17,181 nt of DNA from Desulfobacteraceae bacterium (lineage in GTDB: Bacteria > Desulfobacterota > DSM-4660 > Desulfatiglandales > Desulfatiglandaceae): the NCBI GenBank assembly GCA_030612945.1, contig JAUWMY010000011.1:1-17181 (forward strand), in the 5' to 3' direction. Below the pieces are notes generated by a model. The model saw only the letters and a program-made list of their open reading frames with translations, had not been told where the DNA came from and made no database searches. Both the position numbers and the translations under genes were made by a program. Positions within the stretch are counted from its first letter, which is position 1. Each line of letters opens with the position of its first letter. Shown here in pieces: positions 1-6,442 of this stretch.

Positions 1-300
1 CTTTTTACATATGTTAATGAACATAGTAACGATCATGGCATTTGACCTATGTCATGTTTTTTGTTACACGACTAAACACAGATTCCAGACTTGTGATACT
101 TAACATGATATTTTCCAAGAAAGAGTTGTCCAACGCACCTCTTTTCTACTGGCATTTGTTCCAACTGGCTATCGTACGAAAAATGCCTTTGAAATAAGGG
201 GATTTTAATTTTTCTTAGATACTATTTTATACCTCGACAAAAATATCAAAGGCTCTGTCAAGGGTGGTTTTAAGAAAATCTTTTTTGGGGTTAAGCTTTC
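1..300. other. AT-rich stretch without a recognisable gene
   Basis: I see no coding region of credible length here on either strand. There is a weak inverted repeat (ACATAG at 21-26 with CTATGT at 47-52) and a second one (GGCATTT near 151 with AAATGCC near 182); both are short with long loops, so I assign no function. On the minus strand, one frame downstream of the TetR remnant runs open for roughly 25 codons to a stop near 225. It could be the 3' end of another broken gene, but I do not recognise the peptide. Confidence 0.5.
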
Positions 301-420
301 TCACTGATAAATGGTGGCAGGACTCAATTCCGCCTCCTGGGCGATGTCATCCATGGTAGTCGAATTAAAGCCCTTGAGCATAAAAAGCTTTTTAGCCGCG
401 TCCTGTATTTGCTGCCGCCA
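301..420 (-). pseudogene. TetR-family regulator remnant (helix-turn-helix only)
   Basis: Read on the minus strand from about 420 to a TGA at 301-303, this gives about 39 residues that look like the DNA-binding head of a TetR/AcrR repressor: a QIQDAAKKLF helix, the KGFNSTTMDDIAQEA segment and the recognition-helix signature SPATIYQ. In the family this is normally followed by a YF-x-[NS]-K motif and a ligand-binding domain of about 140 residues. Here translation stops right after IYQ and nothing beyond resembles the family. The upstream end is also missing: at about 420 it runs into an acyl-CoA dehydrogenase fragment in a different frame. With no start and no effector domain, it is a remnant. 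An intact relative probably controlled acyl-CoA genes, which is usual for TetR proteins next to beta-oxidation genes, but that part is inference. Confidence 0.72.
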
Positions 421-596
421 TATTCTTCCGGAAAACGAATCCCCATCATTCCCAATTTTGCCATTTGAGCTATAATATCATAGGGATATTTCCCTGTACG
501 TTCCTTTTCCTCAGATAGGGGAGCAATAACCTTATCAGCAAAATCCCTTGACATATTAGGTATCATCTTATGTTCTTCGGTCAGATCAAAATTCAT
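421..596 (-). pseudogene. Acyl-CoA dehydrogenase N-terminal fragment fused out of frame to the TetR remnant
   Basis: From the ATG at 594-596 the frame reads MNFDLTEEHKMI and on through RDFADKVIAP to GIRFPEEYGG, about 60 residues that match the start of the alpha-helical N-terminal domain of acyl-CoA dehydrogenases (normally about 380 residues). An AAGG ribosome-binding site directly precedes the ATG. After EEYGG, where the family continues with GG-x-G, homology stops and the frame enters the TetR sequence, ending at 324 as an unrelated Arg/Ser-rich tail. No FAD-binding, acyl-binding or catalytic part survives, so no dehydrogenase activity is possible. It differs clearly from the intact dehydrogenase at 4243-5370 and from the remnant at 1224-1549, so it is a third paralogue and not a copy of either. 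A short chimeric peptide of 90 residues could still be made from this frame, but nothing suggests it is used. Confidence 0.75.
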
Positions 597-748
597 CCTT
601 TTCTTCTTTTCTAGGGGAGTTCATTCCTCAGAAATTTCAAATTACTTCCACTTATATCTAAAATATCCTGATTATGTTTACATGAAATGAGACACAGAAT
701 TGGCACAATAAATCTTTTCTTTGCTTCGAATTTGCACCACAATCTTAT

Positions 749-1210
749 TCAGTCGACGTAGAAAACGACCTCGCAATGGTCATCTCCGGCAGCCACTGTT
801 TTATTGACAGTATATTTAATCCTCTTTCCAGACATCTTTTCGAGAATGCCCCGGTCCATATTCATCATTGCTTCACAAATTTCACGACCATTACCGTTTA
901 GTCCCAAAGGGCAAACCATCCCTTTCATTACAGCCCTGTTCTTCTCAAAAGAAATTAGTTCGGCCGGCGCCGTACTTTTTTCTGATGCCGCAACAAAGGC
1001 CTTTATGGCGGTTTCAAAGGATTTATCTTCCAATTTTGCTGACATCGCCTTTCCGAGAGCTAATCCCCGCCGGTAAGAAAATAGAGAAATGATGTTCTCG
1101 GCCTTTTCACCAAATTGTTTAAGAAACTCAGAACAGAGAGCCCCAAGAAAATAGTTCGTATCATAAAGCTTATCAGGATTACAATTGACTATCATGAAAA
1201 TGCCTTTCAT
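749..1210 (-). CDS. Small V4R / ATC-hydrolase-like domain protein
   Basis: This encodes 153 residues with an AAGGA ribosome-binding site close to the ATG. I do not recognise a named gene. The C-terminal third has a cysteine in MVCPLG (about residue 98) and ends in a hydrophobic strand after AAGDDHCEVVF (about 140-150). That 'small residue-GD-x-x-C-x-hydrophobic' ending is typical of V4R (4-vinyl reductase-like) and L-2-amino-thiazoline-4-carboxylate-hydrolase-like families, which usually bind small hydrophobic ligands in regulators. The protein has no signal peptide, no membrane segment and no DNA-binding domain. It lies just downstream of a decayed dehydrogenase remnant and a stand-alone response regulator on the same strand, so it may be co-transcribed with the regulator. 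It could be a small-molecule sensor or a lone catalytic domain. The family assignment rests on motif resemblance only; that it is a real gene is more certain. Confidence 0.6.
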   Translation of the reverse strand: MKGIFMIVNCNPDKLYDTNYFLGALCSEFLKQFGEKAENIISLFSYRRGLALGKAMSAKLEDKSFETAIKAFVAASEKSTAPAELISFEKNRAVMKGMVCPLGLNGNGREICEAMMNMDRGILEKMSGKRIKYTVNKTVAAGDDHCEVVFYVD

Positions 1211-1223
1211 TTTCCTTTTGGAG

Positions 1224-1549
1224 GATAAGCTTTTTTTGATCTTAACTGCCGAAGAGGTCTATTAATTCGGCACCAAAGGTTGTGGAGAGATAGCCGTTTC
1301 AATCCCTGGATCAACCGACCAAAATTTCTCCGTAATCAGGCAGTGCTCCAAAAAACCATACCCAGCACCTCCATATTTTTTATCTATGTAAACTCCGACG
1401 AAACCCAGCTCGCATGCTTTTCTCCAGAGATCCTGGTCAAAGGTTTCATCGCGGTCAAATTCATATGCCACATCCGGGAACTCCCCTTGGGCAAACTCCC
1501 TCGCTGCCTGAATGATATCCTGTTGTTCTTTGGTTAGACTAAAATCTAT
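1224..1549 (-). pseudogene. Acyl-CoA dehydrogenase remnant with three visible lesions
   Basis: Translating from 1549 gives the N-terminus of an acyl-CoA dehydrogenase: IDFSLTKEQQDIIQAAREFA, then LWRKACELGFVGVYIDKKYGG and TEKFWSVDPGIETAIS. Three defects are visible. The codon at 1547-1549, where the start should be, is ATA, although a GGAG ribosome-binding site sits about seven bases upstream. At about 1285/1286 one base is missing: the frame goes to SPQPLVPN and stops at 1262, whereas the shifted frame continues correctly as TTFGAELIDLFGS. In that frame the next codon (1242-1244) is TAA where the family has Glu or a similar residue, followed by recognisable DQKK. Homology fades near 1224, about 110 residues into a protein of about 380, just before the start of the small gene at 1210. 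The rest of the dehydrogenase is gone. An internal start could yield a 69-residue fragment, but it would have no active site. Confidence 0.78.
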
Positions 1550-1571
1550 TATTTCACTCCCAGAACAATAT

Positions 1572-2075
1572 TTATTCCTCGCGTTTCTTCAGAGTTTCTT
1601 CAAACTCCTTGAGAAAGTTGTCCCTTTCTTTCCAGTCTGGACCAAAGCGTTTTTCAAAATAGGATTCAAATCGGTCAAAAACCTTTTTCCAAATTGGCTT
1701 TCCACCTCCGAGGACTACTTGTTCAAGAAAGTTCTTCAGCTCCGAAGCCTTGTCCTTTGGAAGGAAACTAACGGCTCCTAGCTTTATGGATTTCTTCAGT
1801 GATTCCGGTGTAAGTGCATGAGCGGTAAACATGACTGTTGGAAATCCTCTCGACACGGATTTTTTCAGAAGTTCAAAACCTTTTACTCCCATAATGTCAA
1901 GTATGACAATATCATAGGTGTAGCTGAGGAGGTGTTGAAGCGCAGTGTCATAATTTGCCGCAGTGTGGACCAAACACATATCCAATTGCTCTTTTACGGT
2001 TTCCAGTATATCAGGCTCATCGTCCACAATCAGGATGGCTTTATCCTTCAGCAAATTTTTTGAATTTGTGGCCAT
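1572..2075 (-). CDS. Stand-alone response regulator (receiver domain only)
   Basis: This 167-residue protein has one CheY-like receiver domain at about residues 12-130. The acidic pair is D18-D19 in ILIVDDEPD, the phosphorylation site is D60 in VILDIMGVKG, the switch residue is T84 in VMFTAHA and the conserved lysine is K107 in LPKDK. All the receiver residues needed for phosphotransfer are present. The tail (about 130-167) is short and strongly charged, probably helical, and is not a known DNA-binding or enzymatic output domain. It likely acts through protein contact or as a phosphorelay intermediate. No histidine kinase is in the window. The ribosome-binding site is GGAG eight bases before the ATG. 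It follows etfA by about 315 bases, so it may be a separate unit. Stand-alone receivers of this kind occur near acyl-CoA metabolism genes in Deltaproteobacteria, but its partner cannot be told from here. Confidence 0.87.
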   Translation of the reverse strand: MATNSKNLLKDKAILIVDDEPDILETVKEQLDMCLVHTAANYDTALQHLLSYTYDIVILDIMGVKGFELLKKSVSRGFPTVMFTAHALTPESLKKSIKLGAVSFLPKDKASELKNFLEQVVLGGGKPIWKKVFDRFESYFEKRFGPDWKERDNFLKEFEETLKKREE

Positions 2076-2117
2076 TCTATTATCTCCTTCACGTATTTTG
2101 GGTGATCTATTATCTCC
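2076..2117. repeat. 12-base direct repeat containing the response-regulator ribosome-binding site
   Basis: The 12-mer TCTATTATCTCC occurs at 2076-2087 and again at 2106-2117, exactly 30 bases apart. On the coding (minus) strand it reads GGAGATAATAGA. The proximal copy is the ribosome-binding site of the response regulator and runs straight into its ATG; the distal copy is followed by no start codon. It may be a small tandem duplication or a binding site for a regulator. Chance cannot be excluded. Confidence 0.6.
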
Positions 2118-2392
2118 ATTTCAATCACAGAATCTTCCTGGAGAATTTGGGCGCCCCGCAATCTTTAATTTGTAAGGAGTATTTGAATATACAAAACGCG
2201 TTCCCTAAAAGTTTTGGGGGCGACAGTCTGAATGTTGCAATACTCTTCTCAGCCATGCACTCAGTATAACTTCACGGTGACCTATTTTTTGAGCTTAAAA
2301 TATTCTCGAGAACTGCTTACATGACAAAATCGTATCCTCTAACCCTTCAAGTTCAAAATCGTAGGAATACCTTGTTCAAACGGACCGTTAGA
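2118..2392. other. Gap between etfA and the response regulator
   Basis: I find no credible coding region in these 275 bases. They contain a TTCTCGAGAA palindrome near 2307-2317 and GC-rich blocks CGCCCC (about 2151) and GGGGGCG (about 2216) that could pair over a long loop. Neither is followed by the U-rich run expected of an intrinsic terminator on the minus strand. A promoter for the response regulator should lie here, but no candidate is good enough to mark. Confidence 0.4.
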
Positions 2393-3424
2393 TCAATGGG
2401 ATGGAGCTCTTTTTAATTTTTTAAGTTCATCGATAATTTCCGGGACAATTTCGTATAGATCGTCAACAATCCCATAATCGGCAAAATCGAAAATTTCGGC
2501 CTTTGGGTTTTTATTGATCGCTACAATAAGCTCCGAATTTATCATTCCTACATAGTGCTGAATAGCCCCTGAAATCCCACAAGCTATGTAAAGACGTGGC
2601 CTAATTACTTTCCCGGTTTGGCCAATTTGACGCTCGTGTGAAATCCAGCCTGCATCAACAGGTGGACTTGTAGCCCCCATCTCAGCTCCCAGTAGATCAG
2701 CCAGTTCTTTTAATAATTCAAATCCAGCAGCGTCACCGAGGCCCATACCTCCAGCTACAATTTTTTCTGCATTCTCAAGATTTACACCAACAGTCTCTGA
2801 TTTAATAGTATCAAGTATCTTGACCTTGATATCCTCTTCTTTAAAATCTACATTCGCATAAACCAGGTTGCCTCTTCTGCTCTTATCTTGAGCCGGTAAT
2901 TCCATTACCCCTGGCCGAACCGTTACGACCTGTGGCCTATGATGAGGGCAGATAATGTCTGCCATAACATTTCTGCCCAAGAAAGGTTTGCTAGCTACAA
3001 TAAGACCCTTTTCTTGATCAATATCCAATTGGGTACAGTCTGCCGTACATCCAGTGCTTAGTCTGCCTGCCACTCTTGGAGCTAAATCTCTTCCTATACA
3101 AGTAGCTCCAAATAAGAGGATTTCTGGCTTTCTCTTTAACGCTTGGGTAACAATAATATCTGTGTAGACCTCGGTTCTGTAATCGCTAGCTACGAGATCA
3201 TCGGCTATAATAACCTTGTCAGCTCCATAGTAAATCAATTTCTGTGCCTGGTTTGTGATTTTTTGTCCAACAAAAAAAGCCGCAACATCCGCACCAAGTT
3301 TATCCGCCAAGATGCAACCCTTACCCAATAATTCAAGAGAAACTCGAATTGGAGTGCCATTTTTTTGTTCGATAAATACCCATAACTCTCTATTTTTATT
3401 TGATTTACTATTGTTTGATGGCAT
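2393..3424 (-). CDS. etfA: Electron transfer flavoprotein alpha subunit
   Basis: This 343-residue protein has the normal EtfA length. The N-terminal Rossmann-like domain (about 12-200) is followed by the FAD domain, with GQTGKVIRP (268-276), the hallmark GISGAIQH (283-290), VAINKNP and FADYGIVDDLYEIVP. It binds FAD and, with EtfB, accepts electrons from the acyl-CoA dehydrogenase encoded two genes upstream. Two normally conserved arginines are absent. The SGGRG-type motif reads AGGMG (Met227), and the GASR-type motif, whose Arg corresponds to human alpha-Arg249 beside the flavin ring, reads GATSPP (Ser253). These changes may alter the FAD redox potential, although distant EtfA clades do vary here. 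The gene starts 13 bases after etfB and is clearly in the same operon. The N-terminal dozen residues are polar and poorly conserved, so the true start could be slightly further in. Confidence 0.94.
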   Translation of the reverse strand: MPSNNSKSNKNRELWVFIEQKNGTPIRVSLELLGKGCILADKLGADVAAFFVGQKITNQAQKLIYYGADKVIIADDLVASDYRTEVYTDIIVTQALKRKPEILLFGATCIGRDLAPRVAGRLSTGCTADCTQLDIDQEKGLIVASKPFLGRNVMADIICPHHRPQVVTVRPGVMELPAQDKSRRGNLVYANVDFKEEDIKVKILDTIKSETVGVNLENAEKIVAGGMGLGDAAGFELLKELADLLGAEMGATSPPVDAGWISHERQIGQTGKVIRPRLYIACGISGAIQHYVGMINSELIVAINKNPKAEIFDFADYGIVDDLYEIVPEIIDELKKLKRAPSH

Positions 3425-3437
3425 GCCTGAATCAGCC

Positions 3438-4229
3438 TTAAGTAAGATTCCGCTTTCTCAATATTTGAACTAACTCCTTGGCAACCATAGACCCGTCCCC
3501 TTCCAGTATCTGCATTTTACCCTTTTTTATCCTTTGAGTATAGACCTTTAGGCATTGTGTTGGAGAGCCCTTTAGACCAAAGCGCTCCATTTGGCCTCCC
3601 AGGTCATCTGCTGTCCACACCATCACCTGTTTATCACGGTAGGCTTCCATTATGTGGTCCATAGGCGGAATTCTAGGATTGTTAATTTCCCGCTCGACTG
3701 TTATTAAAGCTGGCAGGGGAGATTCCAATTCTCTAAAGCCGTCTTCAAGTTTTTGCTTTATCCGGACGAAATTTCCTTTGACTATCTCGATGTTTGTGGC
3801 ATAAGTCAGCTGTGGAATGTCGAGAAACTCAGCCAATTGAGGACCCACCTGGGCGGTCACTCCATCTGCTGACTCTTTCCCGCATAGGACGATATCAAAC
3901 CTGCCAATCTTTTTCACAGCAAGATAAAGGGTATATGATGTGGCTAATGTATCAGCACCGGCAAGATGCCTGCCAGTTAGTAATACAGCGTTATCTACGC
4001 CCAAGCTCAAGGCCTCTCGGAGGGCGTCGTCAGTTTGCGCAGGGCCCATTGAAATGGCGGTCACCACGCCGCCATATTTTTCTGTTAATTGTAGTGCAGC
4101 TTCAATTGCATTCTTGTCATTAGGATTCAGAATACCGGGAATCCCTTCGCGAATGAGTATCCCTTTTTCTGGATCCCAAGGGACTTCTGTTGTTTCAGGC
4201 ACTTCTTTTATACAAATCACAATATCCAC
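3438..4229 (-). CDS. etfB: Electron transfer flavoprotein beta subunit
   Basis: This encodes EtfB, partner of EtfA. I place the start at the GTG at 4227-4229, which gives 263 residues beginning as the family does (DIVICIKEVPETTEV). The frame is open to a TTG at 4241, but that TTG is immediately after the AGG that could serve as ribosome-binding site, leaving no spacing. The nucleotide-binding segment is visible: NPNDKNAIEAAL (about 35-46), the GADTLAT motif (91-97) and CGKESADGVTAQVGPQ (116-131). The DG-x-TAQVGP form resembles the group of Etfs that includes electron-bifurcating members more than mitochondrial-type EtfB, which has a D-x-NQTGQ form there. That comparison is from memory and does not prove bifurcation. 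It is translationally close to the dehydrogenase gene upstream, whose stop at 4243 lies 13 bases before this start. Confidence 0.94.
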   Translation of the reverse strand: MDIVICIKEVPETTEVPWDPEKGILIREGIPGILNPNDKNAIEAALQLTEKYGGVVTAISMGPAQTDDALREALSLGVDNAVLLTGRHLAGADTLATSYTLYLAVKKIGRFDIVLCGKESADGVTAQVGPQLAEFLDIPQLTYATNIEIVKGNFVRIKQKLEDGFRELESPLPALITVEREINNPRIPPMDHIMEAYRDKQVMVWTADDLGGQMERFGLKGSPTQCLKVYTQRIKKGKMQILEGDGSMVAKELVQILRKRNLT

Positions 4230-4242
4230 TTCACAAATCAAC

Positions 4243-5370
4243 CTAAGGACGCGCCAAATAGGAACCCACTAGGGTTTTTTGAATCTCGGTACTTGATCCG
4301 GTGACCCCTGCATGGGCTATTGTTCTATATAACCTTTCTATCTTGTAATTTTTACAATACCCATAGGATCCATGTATCTGCAAGGCCTTTCGTGCGACTT
4401 CCTGAATAGTAGGGACAATAAAAAGCTTCAGCGCTGCTGAATCCACCTGAATTTCGTCTCCTTCATCCTGTTTTGAAGCAACGCGATAAGTCCACCACCT
4501 GCAGGCCTCGATACTGGCATGCATCTCAGAAAGCATCCATTGAAATCCCTGCATATGCGTCATCGGTCTACCTTTGACAATTCTCTCTTTTGCATATTTT
4601 AAAGACTCCTCCAGGCAGGCTTGGCCCATGCCGAGCATAAAAGCCATCTGTTGCACCCTCTCGCCAGCAATCCATCGGAGCAGGACATTGAAACCTTTTC
4701 CTTTCTCACCCAGTATATTGGCTTTGGGTACCCTGACGTTTTTTAGAAAAACATCTACCAGGCCTTGACCACCAAGCCCCATTAGAGCCCATGGCTTGGA
4801 GCATGTGTATCCATCAGAGCTCTTGTCAACAACAAAAGCAGTAACTTTTTCTGTCTCATCCTTGGCATAAAAAATGCCGTAGCCTTTCCTTTGACCATTT
4901 GTGATGAACCTCTTGGTTCCATTCAAAACATAATAGTCATCATCCGAATGAGCTGTTGAGGTAATGGCTGCTGGATCTGATCCGGTTGCTGGTTCTGTGA
5001 AGGCCATAGCTGCATAATTTGATCCGTCACAAAGTGGGGGGATAAACAGCTCTTTTTGATCGTCTGAACCCCAGTGACAGATGGTCTCTGCCACACTATT
5101 ATTCAAGGCCATTGACCAATAAACGGCGGAGGCTGTTTTTGCCAACTCTTCTGTAATCAGGATCATGTTAAGGGCCGTTGATCCCGTGCCACCATATTCT
5201 TTTGGGATCATCATGCCTAACATTTTTGCCTTGGCGAATTTTGGTAAGAGATCATCCGGTATGGCATCATCCCCGTCTATTTTGGCGGCGATGGGCTCAA
5301 TGGTTTGCTCGGCAAAATCCCGTGCTGCCTTAATCATTAGTTTGCTTTCTGCTGACAGATTGAATTCCAT
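4243..5370 (-). CDS. Acyl-CoA dehydrogenase (likely isovaleryl/long-chain type catalytic base)
   Basis: The protein is a full-length 375-residue flavoenzyme that introduces the alpha-beta double bond into an acyl-CoA and passes electrons to EtfAB, encoded directly downstream. The N-terminal helical domain spans about 1-115, the beta domain about 120-225 with the FAD-contacting AMAFTEPATGSDP (121-133) and FITNG (155-159), and the C-terminal helical domain about 230-375 with QIHGSYGY (331-338). At the position of the catalytic Glu of medium-chain enzymes (YEGT-x-x-IQ) this protein has VTGSSTEIQ, so that Glu is missing (Gly358). A Glu is present at 237 in IAGERVQQ, the position used by isovaleryl-CoA and long-chain dehydrogenases. 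It is therefore probably active, with a preference for branched or long substrates. The start has a GGGAG ribosome-binding site. It lies 23 bases after the isomerase gene in one operon. Confidence 0.93.
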   Translation of the reverse strand: MEFNLSAESKLMIKAARDFAEQTIEPIAAKIDGDDAIPDDLLPKFAKAKMLGMMIPKEYGGTGSTALNMILITEELAKTASAVYWSMALNNSVAETICHWGSDDQKELFIPPLCDGSNYAAMAFTEPATGSDPAAITSTAHSDDDYYVLNGTKRFITNGQRKGYGIFYAKDETEKVTAFVVDKSSDGYTCSKPWALMGLGGQGLVDVFLKNVRVPKANILGEKGKGFNVLLRWIAGERVQQMAFMLGMGQACLEESLKYAKERIVKGRPMTHMQGFQWMLSEMHASIEACRWWTYRVASKQDEGDEIQVDSAALKLFIVPTIQEVARKALQIHGSYGYCKNYKIERLYRTIAHAGVTGSSTEIQKTLVGSYLARP

Positions 5371-5393
5371 CTTTCGATCTCCCTTATTAAGAA

Positions 5394-6182
5394 TTATTCT
5401 CCTCTGAAAACCGGCTTTCTTTTTTGTAGGAAGGCCTGAACAGCTTCTTTGTGATCGTAGGATTTAAGAGCAAGACATTGGAGCTCAGGTTCAAAATCAA
5501 GTGTGTGATTCAGATCTCCGCTACTGGCCCACAGAAACGCCTTCTTTGATAACTCAAGGGCAAATTGTGATAGAGACGCAATCCTTCGGGCGATCTTGTA
5601 TGTTTCCTTCATAAGATCTTCTGCCGGGACGATAGAATTTATTAATCCTATCCGTTCGGCTTCCTCTGCATTTATCCTTTTCCCTGTAAAAGTCAGTTCC
5701 TTGGCTCGGGCAATTCCAATTAACTGAGGCATCAAAAATGCGCCCCCGAGATCCGGAATCATGGCCATATTTATAAATTCCTCGCCAAAAATGGCGTCTT
5801 CAGAAGCGATCCTCAAATCACAACATATTGCCAGGTTCAAGCCCGCACCTAATGCATATCCATTTATAGCAGCTATAACAGGTTTAAACAGAGTTTGGAT
5901 TAGGCGAGATGTCTTTACATAGTTCCGAATATTCGCCTGACACTCCTGGATGTTCGTCTCTCCCAGAGCATCCAAAAGAGTCATATCCCCACCAGCACAG
6001 AATGCACGGCCTGCCCCAGTTAGAATAACTACTTTTATCTCCTTCTTCCTGCAGACCTGATCAAAGACATGACTCAAATCCAGAAGGGCATTATGGGATA
6101 AGGCATTGAGTTGCTTTGTCCTATTCAATTTAATGGTCAGGATTCCCTCTTTCTCATCCAGAATCAAATTTTTGTATTCCAT
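5394..6182 (-). CDS. Crotonase-family protein, PaaG-like enoyl-CoA isomerase/hydratase
   Basis: This 262-residue crotonase-fold enzyme starts at the ATG at 6180-6182, which has an AAGGGG ribosome-binding site at proper spacing; an upstream in-frame GTG at 6200 would add six residues with no site. The oxyanion-hole segments are present: RAFCAGGD (59-66) and NGYALGAG (107-114). Both catalytic glutamates of enoyl-CoA hydratase are absent: the first position is Asn116 (GAGLNLA) and the second is Phe136 (FGEEF). Instead there is Asp144 in MIPDLGG, matching the catalytic Asp of PaaG-type enoyl-CoA isomerases, and the C-terminal half aligns well with PaaG throughout (for example FLQKRKPVFRGE at the end). 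It more likely shifts a double bond than hydrates one; 4-chlorobenzoyl-CoA dehalogenase-like chemistry is a remoter option. It is first in the operon with the dehydrogenase and Etf genes and has a 130-base leader behind a probable promoter. Confidence 0.88.
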   Translation of the reverse strand: MEYKNLILDEKEGILTIKLNRTKQLNALSHNALLDLSHVFDQVCRKKEIKVVILTGAGRAFCAGGDMTLLDALGETNIQECQANIRNYVKTSRLIQTLFKPVIAAINGYALGAGLNLAICCDLRIASEDAIFGEEFINMAMIPDLGGAFLMPQLIGIARAKELTFTGKRINAEEAERIGLINSIVPAEDLMKETYKIARRIASLSQFALELSKKAFLWASSGDLNHTLDFEPELQCLALKSYDHKEAVQAFLQKRKPVFRGE

Positions 6183-6323
6183 ATTTAACCCCTTTTTCAC
6201 TGCTCTCGGAATAACATGGTTGCCTGTTCAGGACTACCCCTTAAGTAAACTATCAGGGCAAGAGGCCATGACTCTACTTTATTGGGTATTTGGCCTTACT
6301 ACCTTGAACGGTAGATGAGATTG

Positions 6324-6353
6324 CTTATCTCCAGAATATTCCGGAATTGTCAA
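6324..6353 (-). promoter_or_regulatory. Probable sigma-70-type promoter for the isomerase-dehydrogenase-Etf operon
   Basis: On the minus strand a perfect TTGACA -35 box (6348-6353) is followed after 18 bases by GATAAG (6324-6329), a four-of-six match to the -10 consensus. Transcription would start near 6317, leaving a leader of about 135 bases before the isomerase ATG. That leader contains a small hairpin, CTACC/GGTAG, near 6299-6314. The site falls in the 260-base gap after the mutase gene, where a new transcription unit is expected. Confidence 0.45.
6331..6344. promoter_or_regulatory. Operator-like palindrome inside the promoter spacer
   Basis: The 14-mer CCAGAATATTCCGG is a dyad with a single mismatched pair (CC-x-GAATATTC-x-GG). 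It lies entirely between the -35 and -10 boxes described at 6324-6353. That position suits a repressor such as a TetR- or GntR-type acyl-CoA regulator. No other copy was noticed in the window. Confidence 0.4.
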
Positions 6354-6442
6354 ACTTTGGAAGTTCCACGGCATAGCTGAGGGTTTACCAGTAATTAATC
6401 AGAAAAGCACATCCTATTAAGGGTTTTTGGGAAATCATCAGA

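Noticed and set aside
21..52. Inverted repeat ACATAG/CTATGT with an inner TGAC/GTCA
   Set aside because: The arms are short and the loop long; in AT-rich DNA such matches are expected by chance and no promoter or gene start lies beside it.
1262..1471. A 69-residue small protein starting at an internal ATG
   Set aside because: It is the middle of a decayed acyl-CoA dehydrogenase; its last residues are a frameshift product and no ribosome-binding site supports the internal start.
3794..4272. Two overlapping plus-strand open frames of about 110 codons
   Set aside because: They are antisense to etfB and the end of the dehydrogenase, with no ribosome-binding site and low-quality composition.
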